DNA from: Armillaria gallica | Taxonomy: Eukaryota > Basidiomycota > Agaricomycetes > Agaricales > Physalacriaceae | Reading direction: 5' to 3' | DNA length: 64,000 nt | Assembly: GCA_037576215.1 (NCBI GenBank) | Contig: JBANDB010000004.1 | Span: 2,480,001 to 2,544,000, forward strand | In this document: one piece after another, positions 11,485-20,923 of the stretch | Numbering within the stretch: position 1 is the stretch's first letter | Layout of the letters: every line of letters begins with the position of its first letter | Program-made: the position numbers and the translations under genes | The notes under the pieces: generated by a model | Seen by the model: only the letters and a program-made list of their open reading frames with translations | Databases searched by the model: none | What the model was told of the DNA's origin: nothing

Positions 11485-12048
11485 TTATTCACTAAGGCAA
11501 CAGCAAGTGTAACAAACCTTCTGTTTGTTCAGATACTTGGCCAAGCCAGGACATCTTTCAAAATGTTGTCGTAACATCCTAATTCGAGACTGCTTATCGC
11601 CACAGTAGGCGCAGAGAAAGGAACGGCCGCTATGAACCTCCAAGAAGTGCTCTTCATGGTACTTGCCTTGTGTGGTGTTCTCGCAGTCCTTGCAGATCAC
11701 GGTTGACTGGGTGGCGATCCTAGGATGTTTTCCTTTGAGATGGTCCTTAATTTCATTTGCCAGAAATGTGTCCGAGCATCCGTAGATAGTACACTGGTGG
11801 AGAGTGATGGGCGGATCTCGGGTGTAGTAGAAGAGGGAATCTGCGCTGAGCTGGTTCCTCATTCCGGTAGCAATGCCTTGGACTTTCCGATATCCATCAG
11901 GACTGAGAGCAACGTCAGATGAAATTCCGCTGATTCCCACAGAGAACTTGCCAGGGCATGATCGGGATATCAGTTTGAACGTCCACTGGAGGGGAGGAAA
12001 CAGCGCTAGGACCGTGTACGAGTTATCAGAGGGAGACTGCTCGGTAGG
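11485..12048 (-). pseudogene. zinc-finger exon paralogue
   Basis: The three fingers are well kept: CTIYGC with HLKGKH, CKDC with HFLEVH, and CAYCGD with HFERC. The frame stays open upstream through DNSYTVLALFPPLQWTF to a stop next to 12048, without a start codon, as for the related exon at 821-1268. It could therefore be a terminal exon. The adjoining kinase tail (12064-12530) lacks a kinase domain, and I could not find an intron that joins the two in phase. The finger residues are intact even though the partner is lost, so separate expression is possible. Confidence 0.45.
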
Positions 12049-12063
12049 ATGCTAGAGCTTGTA

Positions 12064-12530
12064 TTACCTGGAACTTGATGTTCCAGAAGTGGGCTGTCTT
12101 TGAACAGTCTCGGATTGGTATGGGTTAGTAGGTATTGCGAAGCTTGAAGCCGACGGCGGATAAGAGCTAGATTTTATAAGCGGGGATATTCTAGAAAAAC
12201 TCAAGACATGATACAGACTGAGGAGATGAGCTGAAGGAATCAGCTCCTGAAGCATCCGTGGTATACCTGAAATCTGAACTTTGGCTTCGAAATAGGATTA
12301 CGTAGACATTAGACCTCCGAGAAGAGGGTAAGTATGGACGAGGAACACACCTAGCACCCTGCAATGCCGCATCATTATCATAATGCTGAGATGCGCTGGT
12401 AGTGGCATCAGCAACCTTCTCCTTTCAAGCTTCAAGACTCAAGAGTACATACGCTGTGATGTTGCTCTCTTCTATTTCCTCCTGACAACTTGCCTTGATG
12501 TGGCCTAATAATGTCGCCCTGAACGATTAT
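12064..12530 (-). pseudogene. kinase 3'-end relic
   Basis: The sequence matches the tail of the kinase gene at 1322-3287: the CCTCCGAGAAGAGGGTAA-type flank, the LLSLYHVLSF-encoding strand and a TVQRQPTSG segment equal to AVQRRPTSN. The kinase catalytic exons are missing. Together with the finger exon at 11485-12048 it repeats the kinase-then-finger order of 821-3287. Confidence 0.6.
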
Positions 12531-12561
12531 CGGCAACTCCACGCATGTCATCAATGGTCAC

Positions 12562-12740
12562 TTACAGGAGCGCAACAAAGGCTGCCAAGATTCCAAACAC
12601 TGTCACGTACGCAGGGTTACTCTTCATACCTCCCAGGATAGCCGCGATGGTGAATAAAAATACCACGAATTGCAAACTGTGCTGAGTCTTTTGCTCCCGA
12701 CATAAAGTAGAGACGTTTATGCTCATGTCTGCAGCACGCG
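12562..12740 (-). CDS. possible exon with two hydrophobic segments
   Basis: An open frame begins MSINVSTLCREQ and continues with two hydrophobic runs, FVVFLFTIAAILGG and YVTVFGILAAFVALL, ending at a good splice donor (GTAAGTGACC) near 12569. This looks like the first exon of a small membrane protein, but no following exon was found. It could equally be a relic. Confidence 0.3.
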
Positions 12741-13050
12741 GGAGAGGGTAAAGGAAGGCTAGTATATGCGGGAAGATAGGAACCATGCTGTATCTGCCTC
12801 TACGATGAATTCCTGCTGTGGAACACCGCCTTGCATAATTCGTGGGTTCGTTCCAAGTCCTTTCGCTGATTGGTGCTTTTGTTTGTGACGCTGTGTTGTT
12901 TATAAGCAACACGAGAAGCGGGGCATGAGAAGCAGAGCCGCGGTAACCGAGAAGCTTGCCGAAGAGATCAATGACCATTGACGCTGCGATCGCATGCCAT
13001 TTACTGGTGCAATATCGACAAGTTAACGATGCATCACGATTAAATACCCT

Positions 13051-13115
13051 TAAGTTCTCGCTGTAATTACCATACGAAAGCCACCTCCAATAGCAGCACA
13101 GCATCGGATCCTACA
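13051..13115 (-). pseudogene. SH3 last-exon fragment
   Basis: A short degenerate match to the Gly-rich terminal exon of the SH3 gene (CCACCTCCAATAGCAGCAC on the plus strand). It is too short to encode anything. Confidence 0.4.
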
Positions 13116-13639
13116 CTAGACAGCGCATGAGAAGACGACACGGCAAAAAGGAAAATACAGCACACCAATGCTGTCAAACTTGATCGACCTGATCTTCCTA
13201 ACCCGCGTCCTGCTCTGTTAAATACTAACGAGATCAGACCCGTCCCCGGAGTAAGCGCGCTTTCGCGTTCCTCGAAGTCGTATTGAGGGACAACGAAGCA
13301 CCGAGTTATGGAAGCTACCGAGTCGAATTAGAAGAGGAAAGCTGGATATTCCAAATGTGCATCCAGGAACTCGACACCCTGCCTAATCGTTGAGAATAAG
13401 AGCCACCTGTTCAACATTCAGAGGTGCGGCGATGTCTTCAGGTGAATGATGTGCGTTTCGGCTCGAGCTGAAAGAACGTGAGCCAGTGATTGAAAGGAGA
13501 AGTACCATCAAGAGAGCGATTTCTTGACATCAATTGCGTCGCAAGTACATGTATCTGATGGAGGAAAGTCATTGTTCAATGCGAACATGGTATAGGATCA
13601 ATAAATAACACGATGCATCACGAATAAATACCCGGTCTC

Positions 13640-13870
13640 TAATCAGAATATCGCCCTGACAAGGCCACCTCCAATAGCAGCACCAGCACCAAACCCTACA
13701 CCGCCTGCAACAGACTGGGCCATCTAGGCAACACATAAAAAAACACCACGCTAAAAAGACAGACCCAACGCACCGTTTGTTTTTCTTTTGTGTGTCCAAT
13801 AGAGTCGGTACCCTCTTTGGCATTTGAATGAAGGGCTTGTACTCTTTCTTCTCAGGAAGCTCGAGCACGT
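13640..13870 (-). pseudogene. SH3 gene 3' fragment
   Basis: It holds the EKKEYKPF segment of the SH3 tail and, after a GT-AG intron, the complete Gly-rich last exon (MAQSVAGGVGFGAGAAIG...). The SH3 domain and most of the Pro-rich linker are absent. Orientation is the same as the intact gene. Confidence 0.7.
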
Positions 13871-13879
13871 TCGCATTAA

Positions 13880-14105
13880 TGAATGAATTCTCCCGGTATC
13901 TGGGACCGGAATATTGTCACAGGCGCTGGAGGAAATCGAATACGGATATGGGCTGGGAGAGGCGGTATCGGCCGAATGATCGTCGGAAAGAAAAGGAGGA
14001 TGTAAAGATTTAGGTTTGCTTCAGTTTGCGGACGGAACTGGGATGTCGATACGTGTAGGCAAGGGCGACAAAGAGTCTTGACATGCACGTTCGCCAACAA
14101 GTTAT
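13880..14105 (-). pseudogene. family D fragment
   Basis: NVHVKTLCRPCLHVSTSQ matches NVDVKTLRHVCLHISTSQ at 9445-9663. Only this part of the family remains, followed leftwards by the SH3 fragment at 13640-13870. Confidence 0.4.
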
Positions 14106-14116
14106 GCTAGAGAGAA

Positions 14117-14420
14117 TAGCACTTAGCTGGGACTAATCATGACAACTAAAAGGGAGATACGCACTGTTGCAGTTACCGATGACGAACTTGGTAGTAGATG
14201 GACTGCCAGCTCATCAGGCGCCTGATTCCTTCGGGATTCACACTGATGTTCCGGTTCAGCATATCCGCATGTCCACCTGGGCTGCTCGTCTGATAATGAT
14301 ACAGTCGAATTAGATGAGAAAATACAGTTGTACTGGATACGTACCAAGAAACCCGGGCGCTCATCGCCGACCCAGAAGGTAACGAACATGAAGTGCTCCG
14401 TTTCATCGCGTCATCGTTAA
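14117..14420 (-). pseudogene. family C fragment
   Basis: It matches the 3' half of family C copy B: a VGDERPGFLVRIQYN-type segment and CGYAEPEHQCESRRNQAPDE, equal to NDAEPEYWYETRGNQAPD. The 5' half is absent here; a separate 5' fragment lies at 14895-15150. Confidence 0.45.
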
Positions 14421-14894
14421 TACGATTGTTGGTCGTCATGATGCGTCGAAGTTGTAGGAGCTGCAAAGCTGAGACTCGGATATCGAGCGTCTGGACAGCG
14501 TAAGAGAAAACGACACGGAGAAAACGTACCAATCCTGTCCAACTTGTTCTTCCTAACCCGTGTTAAATGCTAACGTGTCCCGGAGCTTTCGCGTTCCTCA
14601 GTCGTAGGTGACGCATTGATGTTGGAGAAGACTACTGCTGTTATTAGAAGTCGCCTGGGTATTTTCAGGCTAATCTGGTGCGTTTTAGAAAGAACATGAG
14701 GCGGAAATTGAGGAAAATTGCCAAAGAGAGCAATTTTATGTGTCGCAAATGAAGATAACGGACACGAGTCAAGGGGTCGCCGTAACGCCAGTCAATCCCA
14801 AGGCTGATTCGGCAAGGTGGAGTATTCGTCGCTGACGCTATGCGGAAGGTCCCAATCCTGGAAGAGCTGCAAATTTGATTAAGGAAAAAAAATA

Positions 14895-15150
14895 TCAGGC
14901 AATAGTCAGGATACGCACCAAGCCATTAGCGAGCAGTGCCCGAGGACATTCAACATGATATCCTTCTTCCTGTATTGCAGCAGTAGAATGTCGAGAGCTG
15001 CGATGGAAGCGGTAGTAGTAGCTCATCGTCTTTATTTTGGCACTGGTCAGAGGCACGTCGATACGACTCAGCCGCCATAACCTTCTCCTGTTACCTCTGC
15101 CAGATGGACTTGTTCTGAATCCTTCATGAATCTCCCTCCTTTCCATCGAC
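14895..15150 (-). pseudogene. family C 5' fragment
   Basis: The segment includes MSYYYRFHRSSR, equal to SYYRFHRSPRQR of copy B, and ends at a CCAAGCCATT junction. It lies downstream of the intact SH3 gene in the same orientation, the same SH3-then-family-C order seen at 4.9-3.7 kb. Confidence 0.45.
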
Positions 15151-15331
15151 TTGTCAGCGAGTCAGAAAATGTGCCGTCAAGAGTGCGAGCACTCGTCGTT
15201 GATATCATAGTTCGAGTACAGTCCACAGTGCAAATACATGGATCTGATAGCGGAAAGTCGTTGTTGAATGCGGATATGGTATAGGATCAATAAATAATAC
15301 GATGCATCACGAATAAATACCCGGTCTCTAA

Positions 15332-16076
15332 TCAGAATATCGCCCTGACAAGGCCACCTCCGATAGCAGCACCAGCACCGAACCCTACACCACCCGCAGC
15401 AGAGTGGGCCATCTACGACACATAAGAAAACCACCACGCAAGGAAAAGGGATACAACGCACCGTATTACCGTACTTTCCAAACTTGCTCTTCTTCCCATC
15501 CTGACCTGGGTCCTGCTGGAGTCCAACAGAGTTGGTACCCGCTCCAGGAGGCGGAGGGGCATTGACGTTTGAGTGAGCAGCCATGAAGGGCTTGTACTCT
15601 TTCTTCTCTGAGGGAGCTGGGGGTACAGATCTGCCACCTGTGGGTGGGACGTATGCAGGAGGGAGAGTCCGGGAAGCAGGTGCGGGCGCAACGATCTTCT
15701 CGACGTAGTTCGCGGGGAAGAGGGCTTTGCAGCCATTATGCTCCCCGAGCCACCAGTCAGCGTTGGTCTCTTCGACGACGGTGATGATGTCCCCGGCTGC
15801 GAAGGAGAGGTCGTCGGGGTCCGAGGCGTCGAGGTTGTATGCCCAGAGTGCTTTGGCTCGGACGACGGCTGGTGCTGGTGTTATTGCTGGTGGGGGCAGG
15901 GAGGGCGACCTGAATGTGGACGAACGAACGGAAGCCGGTGCCGAGGTCGCCTGGAGGGAGGATAATTTCCTCTGCAGACCAGCCGCCTCTGCTTGGGTGA
16001 TGTACCCGTTGGCGACGAGAAAGTCGATGTTGGAGGCGGTCTGGGAGGCGATGTGAGTGAGGAGCGTCGTCTCCAT
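15332..16076 (-). CDS. SH3 adaptor protein (Lsb1/Pin3-like), intact
   Basis: Exons are 16076-15462 and 15412-15332 with a 49-nt GT-AG intron; the product is 231 residues. An in-frame ATG at 16124 would add 16 residues; I prefer 16076 because METTLLTHIASQ opens the conserved helical N-terminus. The N-terminal part (FLVANGYITQAEAAGL) resembles the hexamer-like helix of fungal Lsb1/Pin3-type proteins. The SH3 domain spans about 73-129 and keeps the ALWAY, WW and PANYV ligand-binding positions. A Pro-rich linker and a Gly-rich terminus (GFGAGAAIGGGLVRAIF) follow. Such proteins bind Las17/WASP-type proline motifs at cortical actin; that role here is inference. At least four partial copies lie at 4490, 7915, 13051 and 13640. 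Confidence 0.8.
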
Positions 16077-16379
16077 TGTCGTCGTGGTGGTGGAGGGAAG
16101 GAAGGGGCGTTTTGACCGTTTCATCAATTTCCGATCGGCCAACTCGGGCCTCCAGGGGCTTCAGATCATAACTTAGACACCTGGTCGAGACTGCGAGTCG
16201 GAGAGGTTTTGGGCTGTCGTCGCCGACTCTTTCACACCAAAGGAAGGCGTGTTACTCGAGATAGAGAATAAATACAGCATTTCATGTTTATGTATGCTAG
16301 TACGAAACCCAAGATTAAATAAACGCAAGCCAAAACGCGTGAAAAAGGCACCGGAGGGCCGAAACCTGCGCTGAACCGT

Positions 16380-16490
16380 TCAATCATTCGCTTCAACACC
16401 ATCAGCGCAAAGCTGATTCATGGCAATCTCGACCTCCAAGTTGACATCGAGGTCCGAGCGGAACTTCAGAGCCTCCTTTTGCTTGCCCAG
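16380..16490 (-). pseudogene. short terminal exon of an unknown gene
   Basis: An open stretch reads LGKQKEALKFRSDLDVNLEV and continues to a TGA at 16382-16380. It has a codon-like character, but no preceding exon or start was found upstream. It lies between the SH3 promoter side and a family C copy. It may be the end of a lost gene. Confidence 0.3.
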
Positions 16491-16599
16491 TGTTTACGGC
16501 GGACTCAAACGTGGAGGGAGTAGCAGGCATGTTTGTTTGTCATGGAACGCGCTCCATTTCTAAATCGGCTGCGATGCATGTACGCTACGCGACGAGGGT

Positions 16600-17360
16600 G
16601 TTTCATGAAACGGGAGATTTCGTGAAATATGCAGAACAAGTTCGTCGCAGAGGAACACGATGACGGTAACAGGCCAAGGTGCATGGTGGCTGTGCGATAT
16701 CGACTTGCCTCCTACAGCCACGACCCTCTTCTGACGGGATTCCTCTCGCTTATATATCGCTTATCTTGTTTTTGTCCCAAACCTTGGAGATGATGTGGGA
16801 TTTCCCTACCGCGAAGAGTCTTCCCTGAAACCCACTTTTCGCCTGTTGTAATTCGAGGATCATGTCGCACGGTCGCCGGCCTGCGCCCAGCACCCCCGCC
16901 TTGTGGTCGCAAGTGAGACTAGTCGAGTCTCCGTTAATGGGAAACGCCAGGCCTTTTGTCGTCTTCTCTGCCTCGTGTTTTTCCGAGTAGCACAAGTTAT
17001 TTCTCCTCTCTTTGTCTCCATTCCTTCTTGTTCCCGTGTTCCCGTGTCTTGATCCCGCGTCCGCTTTCCGTGCGTCCGCGTTGCGCCTCTGTCGGCATCT
17101 CGTACTGAGGGCATTCTCCGTATGCCCTGGAAACGAGTTACGATCATAATGCGCATGGCCTTCTCACTCTCATGCGTCGTCTTCAATCGGAGAGTCTCTA
17201 CTCCGCGCTTCACATTCAATAGTAGTACGAGCCTTCGTGGCCACGGCGCATGGGACCTTGTGCCAACACAAACCCAACGAAGTTTACGCGAGTATCACCG
17301 CTTCCATCTCAGCCCTCGACAACACGTACGAATCATCTTCAGCTTCAGCATGAATCCCCA
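16600..17360 (+). pseudogene. family C copy D, split by about 550 bp of other sequence
   Basis: The 5' part (TTTCATGAAACGGGAGATTT, then the GTGGCTGTGCGATATCGACT segment) ends near 16715. The next part of the family (CGCGAGTATCACCGCTTCCA and CAGCCCTCGACAACAC) resumes near 17280. In copies B and E these parts are adjacent. The intervening stretch has no open frame and no terminal repeats that I could define. This is the first plus-strand copy, so it marks the switch of orientation in the mosaic. Confidence 0.45.
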
Positions 17361-17369
17361 ATCTTTACA

Positions 17370-17612
17370 TCCTCTCTTCTTTCCTGGCCATTATATCGAT
17401 GCCGACTCTTCCTTCGCCGCCTATCACAGCATTCTGCTTCTGCGAACCTGTGTGTCGGGAGAGTGTTCGGGCTGGAAGGAGGAACGCAAACGAGAATTCA
17501 CGTCCGTGCAGACGTTCGAGACCCGCACTCAGAAGGACGCGGGTTTACAAGATTCATGGCCCTTCTCCGATAACGAGCTGCGAAGAAAGTCGTCCGTAGG
17601 GTCGACAAGCTA
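17370..17612 (+). pseudogene. family D fragment
   Basis: GECSGWKEERKREFTSVQTF matches the RVFRLEGERKREFISVRAF segment of family D. It follows family C in the same direction, as elsewhere, and runs into direct repeat R1. Confidence 0.4.
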
Positions 17613-18122
17613 ATAGTAATACATCTTCTTTTCGTAAGCCAACGTCGTGCGCTTTCTTGGTGCGTATCCCCAACATGCGTTTTTTTCTCTTCGAATTCAG
17701 TGTGCATCGGGAGCAACCTTTTTTTGTTTCGAATTTTTGGGCAAATCTTTTCCCGCTTAACCAGGAGTTCTTTGTGGGACATGAATGCATGAAGACGTCT
17801 AAAGGTCATCCGTACGTATCCCATCTTCTGTATTACGTCCAAGTTGTCGTCGATAAACCTAAATACATATTCCTGATTAGAGAGCGGGCATTCATTCGTG
17901 TTATATATTGACCCTATATCATATTCGCATTGAAGAAGACCTATTGCTCTACCAGATCGATGTTATCAAACCTCAGGCCTCAGACTCGGAGTAGAAATCC
18001 GGTATATGAACAGTCCACCAGGACGTAATCTTCCTAAGCGCTGATCCTGTCTTCTAGGTACTTGCCGAGACCTTCATCCCGATCCAACGACAGCGGGCGA
18101 AACATCTTGATTCCGTACTGTA
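17601..18122 (+). repeat. direct repeat R1, upstream of family B copy 2
   Basis: Long direct repeat shared with 23290-23793 and 34891-35243. Shared landmarks are TTCTTGGTGCGTATCC, GTGGGACATGAA, GAAGACGTCT, the SH3-type 3' flank (ATTCATTCGTGTTATATATTG) and, in R1 and R2, GGACGTAATCTTCCTAAGCG. In R1 and R2 the repeat ends at the ATG of a family B gene, so it probably carries that gene's promoter. Confidence 0.7.
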
Positions 18123-19142
18123 ATGGACGACCTTACTTCCAATCCTTTGTTCATCCTCGCCGTCCTCGACCCTCCCCGCCAGACTGTGCGATCAGCGTAT
18201 TATACAGTGTTCGGCAGAAACCCTCCTGCCGATGAATGGGACAACCAGCTCTTGCTTTGGTTACGAATCTGTGTTGAGCTCGGGGCGGACCATGATATCG
18301 TCAAAACCACGCGAAGATTTTTTCATTCCTTACCTGATCTCAGCTCCAGCAAGTGGAATGTCGCTGGGCGTCTCCTCGACTTGCCAGAAGCTTTGGAGAC
18401 AGTACGTGCTCTCCTTCAGTGGGGCGGTTTTATTCTAATCCCCTCTATAGCACACTGCAGTCTCCAAGACGATTTATGTCTTCCAGTTTATGCAATGTCT
18501 TCAGAGTGAGGCCGAACTCCCAGAGCAGAACATGTTGCATCGGCGTGAACAGCATATTACCGTCATTTGCCATACGCTACTGTCATTGGCTGGATTTGAC
18601 CTTGGGTCTGAACATAAGACGTCGACGAACAAGCTCAAGCTTACCACCGAGCCCCTCTCCTATTCCATCGACAAGTTCGACTTTTCCGTGCAGATTACTT
18701 GTGGAGTTCCTAATGTTGTTATATCGATGGGGTGGAAGCATCCTGATGTCGAGACCCAACTTGAGCCTGTACGTGCTCGATCTTCATGTAAAAGTCCTTT
18801 TTACTAATCTGTAACTAGGTCTCGTGGGCCTTTGAGGTTGCTTATTTTCTCGACGAACCTACGGTATTTCCTCCTCAGTTTGAGAAGATTGAGGATACTG
18901 GGTTCAAGAGCACAGCGCTGCTCGTAGAATTTGTACAGCTGATGCAGGAGGGTCTGTTGGAACCGCTGTGGGAGAATATCCGGGTGCGTGAAGTAATGAT
19001 GAGGCTGTGATTTTGAGCTCACTGGCAGTCTGTTTAGGATAACCATCCAGATATGCGTCCCACTGATGAGCAAAATTTGCACGAACAACAGACCATGCAT
19101 GACACACAGGAGGAGGGAGCCGAAAAGACGCGAGCGCGGTAG
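18123..19142 (+). CDS. family B protein of unknown function, intact copy 2
   Basis: Exons are 18123-18401, 18451-18768, 18819-18983 and 19038-19142, all GT-AG and in phase; the product is 288 residues. It is collinear with copy 1 at 6669-7700. A net 15-nt deletion near the start changes DPPPPDCAINAV to a shorter DPPRQTV, with the frame recovered afterwards. The conserved ICHTLLSLAGFDLGSEHK and LLEPLWENIR segments are present. The C-terminus is charged and Gln-rich (NLHEQQTMHDTQEEGAEKT). No function can be assigned. Direct repeat R1 immediately precedes the ATG. Confidence 0.72.
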
Positions 19143-19639
19143 GCCGAAACAAACACAGAAGCTTCGCTAATTTTGCTAATGGGTTGTACCAGTATCCGGG
19201 CGTTGGCTGGGTACGATGCAGGTGCGGATACAAGTGCAGGGTGAAGCGGACACCCAAGCTGAACACTCGGAGGATGTACGACCTTCCGGGGTAGTGATCA
19301 GCAGGGTATGGCAGCAGTCTTGTCTCTTTACGGTCGGGAGTTTTGCTTGACGATGAAGTCTATGTACTACAAATTCGATTGGGGTACTTGAGGACCTGCA
19401 CATGTTGATGTTAGGACGAATCCGCTATTGAGAAACCGTGCCGTAGCATAAGCGTCTTCTTGAGATAGACGAATCCCGGTGCAATTACAATGGCTGGCCT
19501 GTGCCTTCAACAAGCAGCGACATTCATAATTAAAGCCATGCCGAATTCAATAGGGCTTGGACTTCTGAAGCAGATTGTTGCAAATGTATTGTGCAAATAC
19601 AGGCTACAAGGAAAATTGTGCTAGAAATGCGACGCCCCC

Positions 19640-20280
19640 ACCCGAGTTGTCCATCCGTGATTCAGAAAATTCTCTTGCCTCGGCAGAGGGTGCCACGGAC
19701 GATCAAAGTCGAGGGGCAGAGTACGTCTTCGCGCAAAAGCGCATATAGGCATAGATGACCAACGTTGCCTAGATCCTCCCTTGAAGTGCGTCAGAAAGCG
19801 GAGCGAAGGGAGAAAAAGCGCGTACTTCTCATCGTTCGTTTACTGGTAGTACGCTCTCCCAGCTTTTTCATCAGGAGTACGGGTCTTCGCCGTTTATTCC
19901 ACGGAGAGCTAGGTCGTCGTTAGGATCAAAGCAACTGTATAGTATGTCGTCTGGTAAGCTGTCCCCGGCATTGTTCTTCCGGCTCCATGGTGTGCAGTCG
20001 GCAGCGAGCGGTGAAAAATCCCGAGCAACGAGGTACGGCGCTCTCTTGCAGCCTGGACTTGTCGACTCCGGCAATGTTGAGCTTTGCGACCTTGTACTAC
20101 TCAGTTCGCCGTCTAACTGCTCCGCCCAGGAAGACGTTGGTGCAAACACATTCACAAGGCGCCAAGCATTGTACAGCCCAATAATAAAGACCTGTGAACA
20201 AAGATGAACAGGTAACCGTCCAATTACAAAATTCCATGCGCAAAAGAAACACGAGAAATGGAATGTTGAGCTCACCTTTG
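19640..20280 (-). pseudogene. family E relic, minus strand
   Basis: The minus strand holds the segment LVARDFSPLAADCTPW followed by SLPDDILYSCFDPNDDLALR, equal to parts of the copies at 5.3-6.2 kb and 31.3-30.3 kb. A different upstream sequence (beginning near 20275) replaces the usual MFLDSQ start. Frames are broken downstream of DPYS near 19871. Confidence 0.45.
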
Positions 20281-20923
20281 AGCGTTCTCCTTGGACTGAA
20301 TTCTTATCGCCGACATCGTTCTTCGTTCAACCAGACCAATACTAGTGCCACTGTGACAGTCCCCGATGCAGTTGATAATTATTTGCGAACGGATGCAGAA
20401 TCATCGTCAAAGGTTACCGATGCCCAGGTAGAGGATAAGACCACAAGACGACAGAAAACTAAACCATCTGGTAAGAGCAGATAGTACGCAAGATACTGAG
20501 AGGCCTAGACATGGTGGTCAAGAGCAACGACGAACACGTCTGCTCGCTGTGGTGGTCGATGACCAAGGTGACGATGCTGTCACAGTCACGCTGCCATTCG
20601 CTCCTCTTTCTGGAACAACCGGTGCCCTCCTCTCACGACTATGCTGCTATCACGGAGCCCTCTTCAGGTCGACGTTTTCACTGTGCGATGCCATGTGCCA
20701 TCGCCTTTCCTGCGACAGGACCTTGGTGCCATCCTCTCTCGCAACACCTACACCTTTCTCCATCAGTATTCGTGCGAATCCACTGATTGGCGCTCGCGAA
20801 TACATGATGCTTCATTTCGCACGATTAAGGGAAGGACCCAGAGTTAACGAAGCCGTGCTCATTTGCCTGTTTTCCTGTTCCCAAACGTTCATCTTCGCAT
20901 CCTCGCATTAGTCTCCTGCACTC
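20281..20923 (+). other. intergenic with coding-like remnants
   Basis: Two short stretches look codon-like: DDQGDDAVTVTLPFAPLSG near 20560 and, in another frame, DLGAILSRNTYTFLHQYSC near 20730-20790. They could be exons of a broken gene, but no start, splice pair or family match was found. The segment also carries the promoter of the nucleotidyltransferase-like gene. Confidence 0.3.

Noticed and set aside
12562..13104. A 180-codon minus-strand gene
   Set aside because: Its first part overlaps an SH3 last-exon fragment read in another frame; only the last 55 codons or so look like an exon, and they are listed on their own.
15727..16056. Plus-strand open frame of 109 codons
   Set aside because: Antisense of the intact SH3 gene, with Gly/Asp-rich composition caused by the reverse complement of Pro-rich codons.
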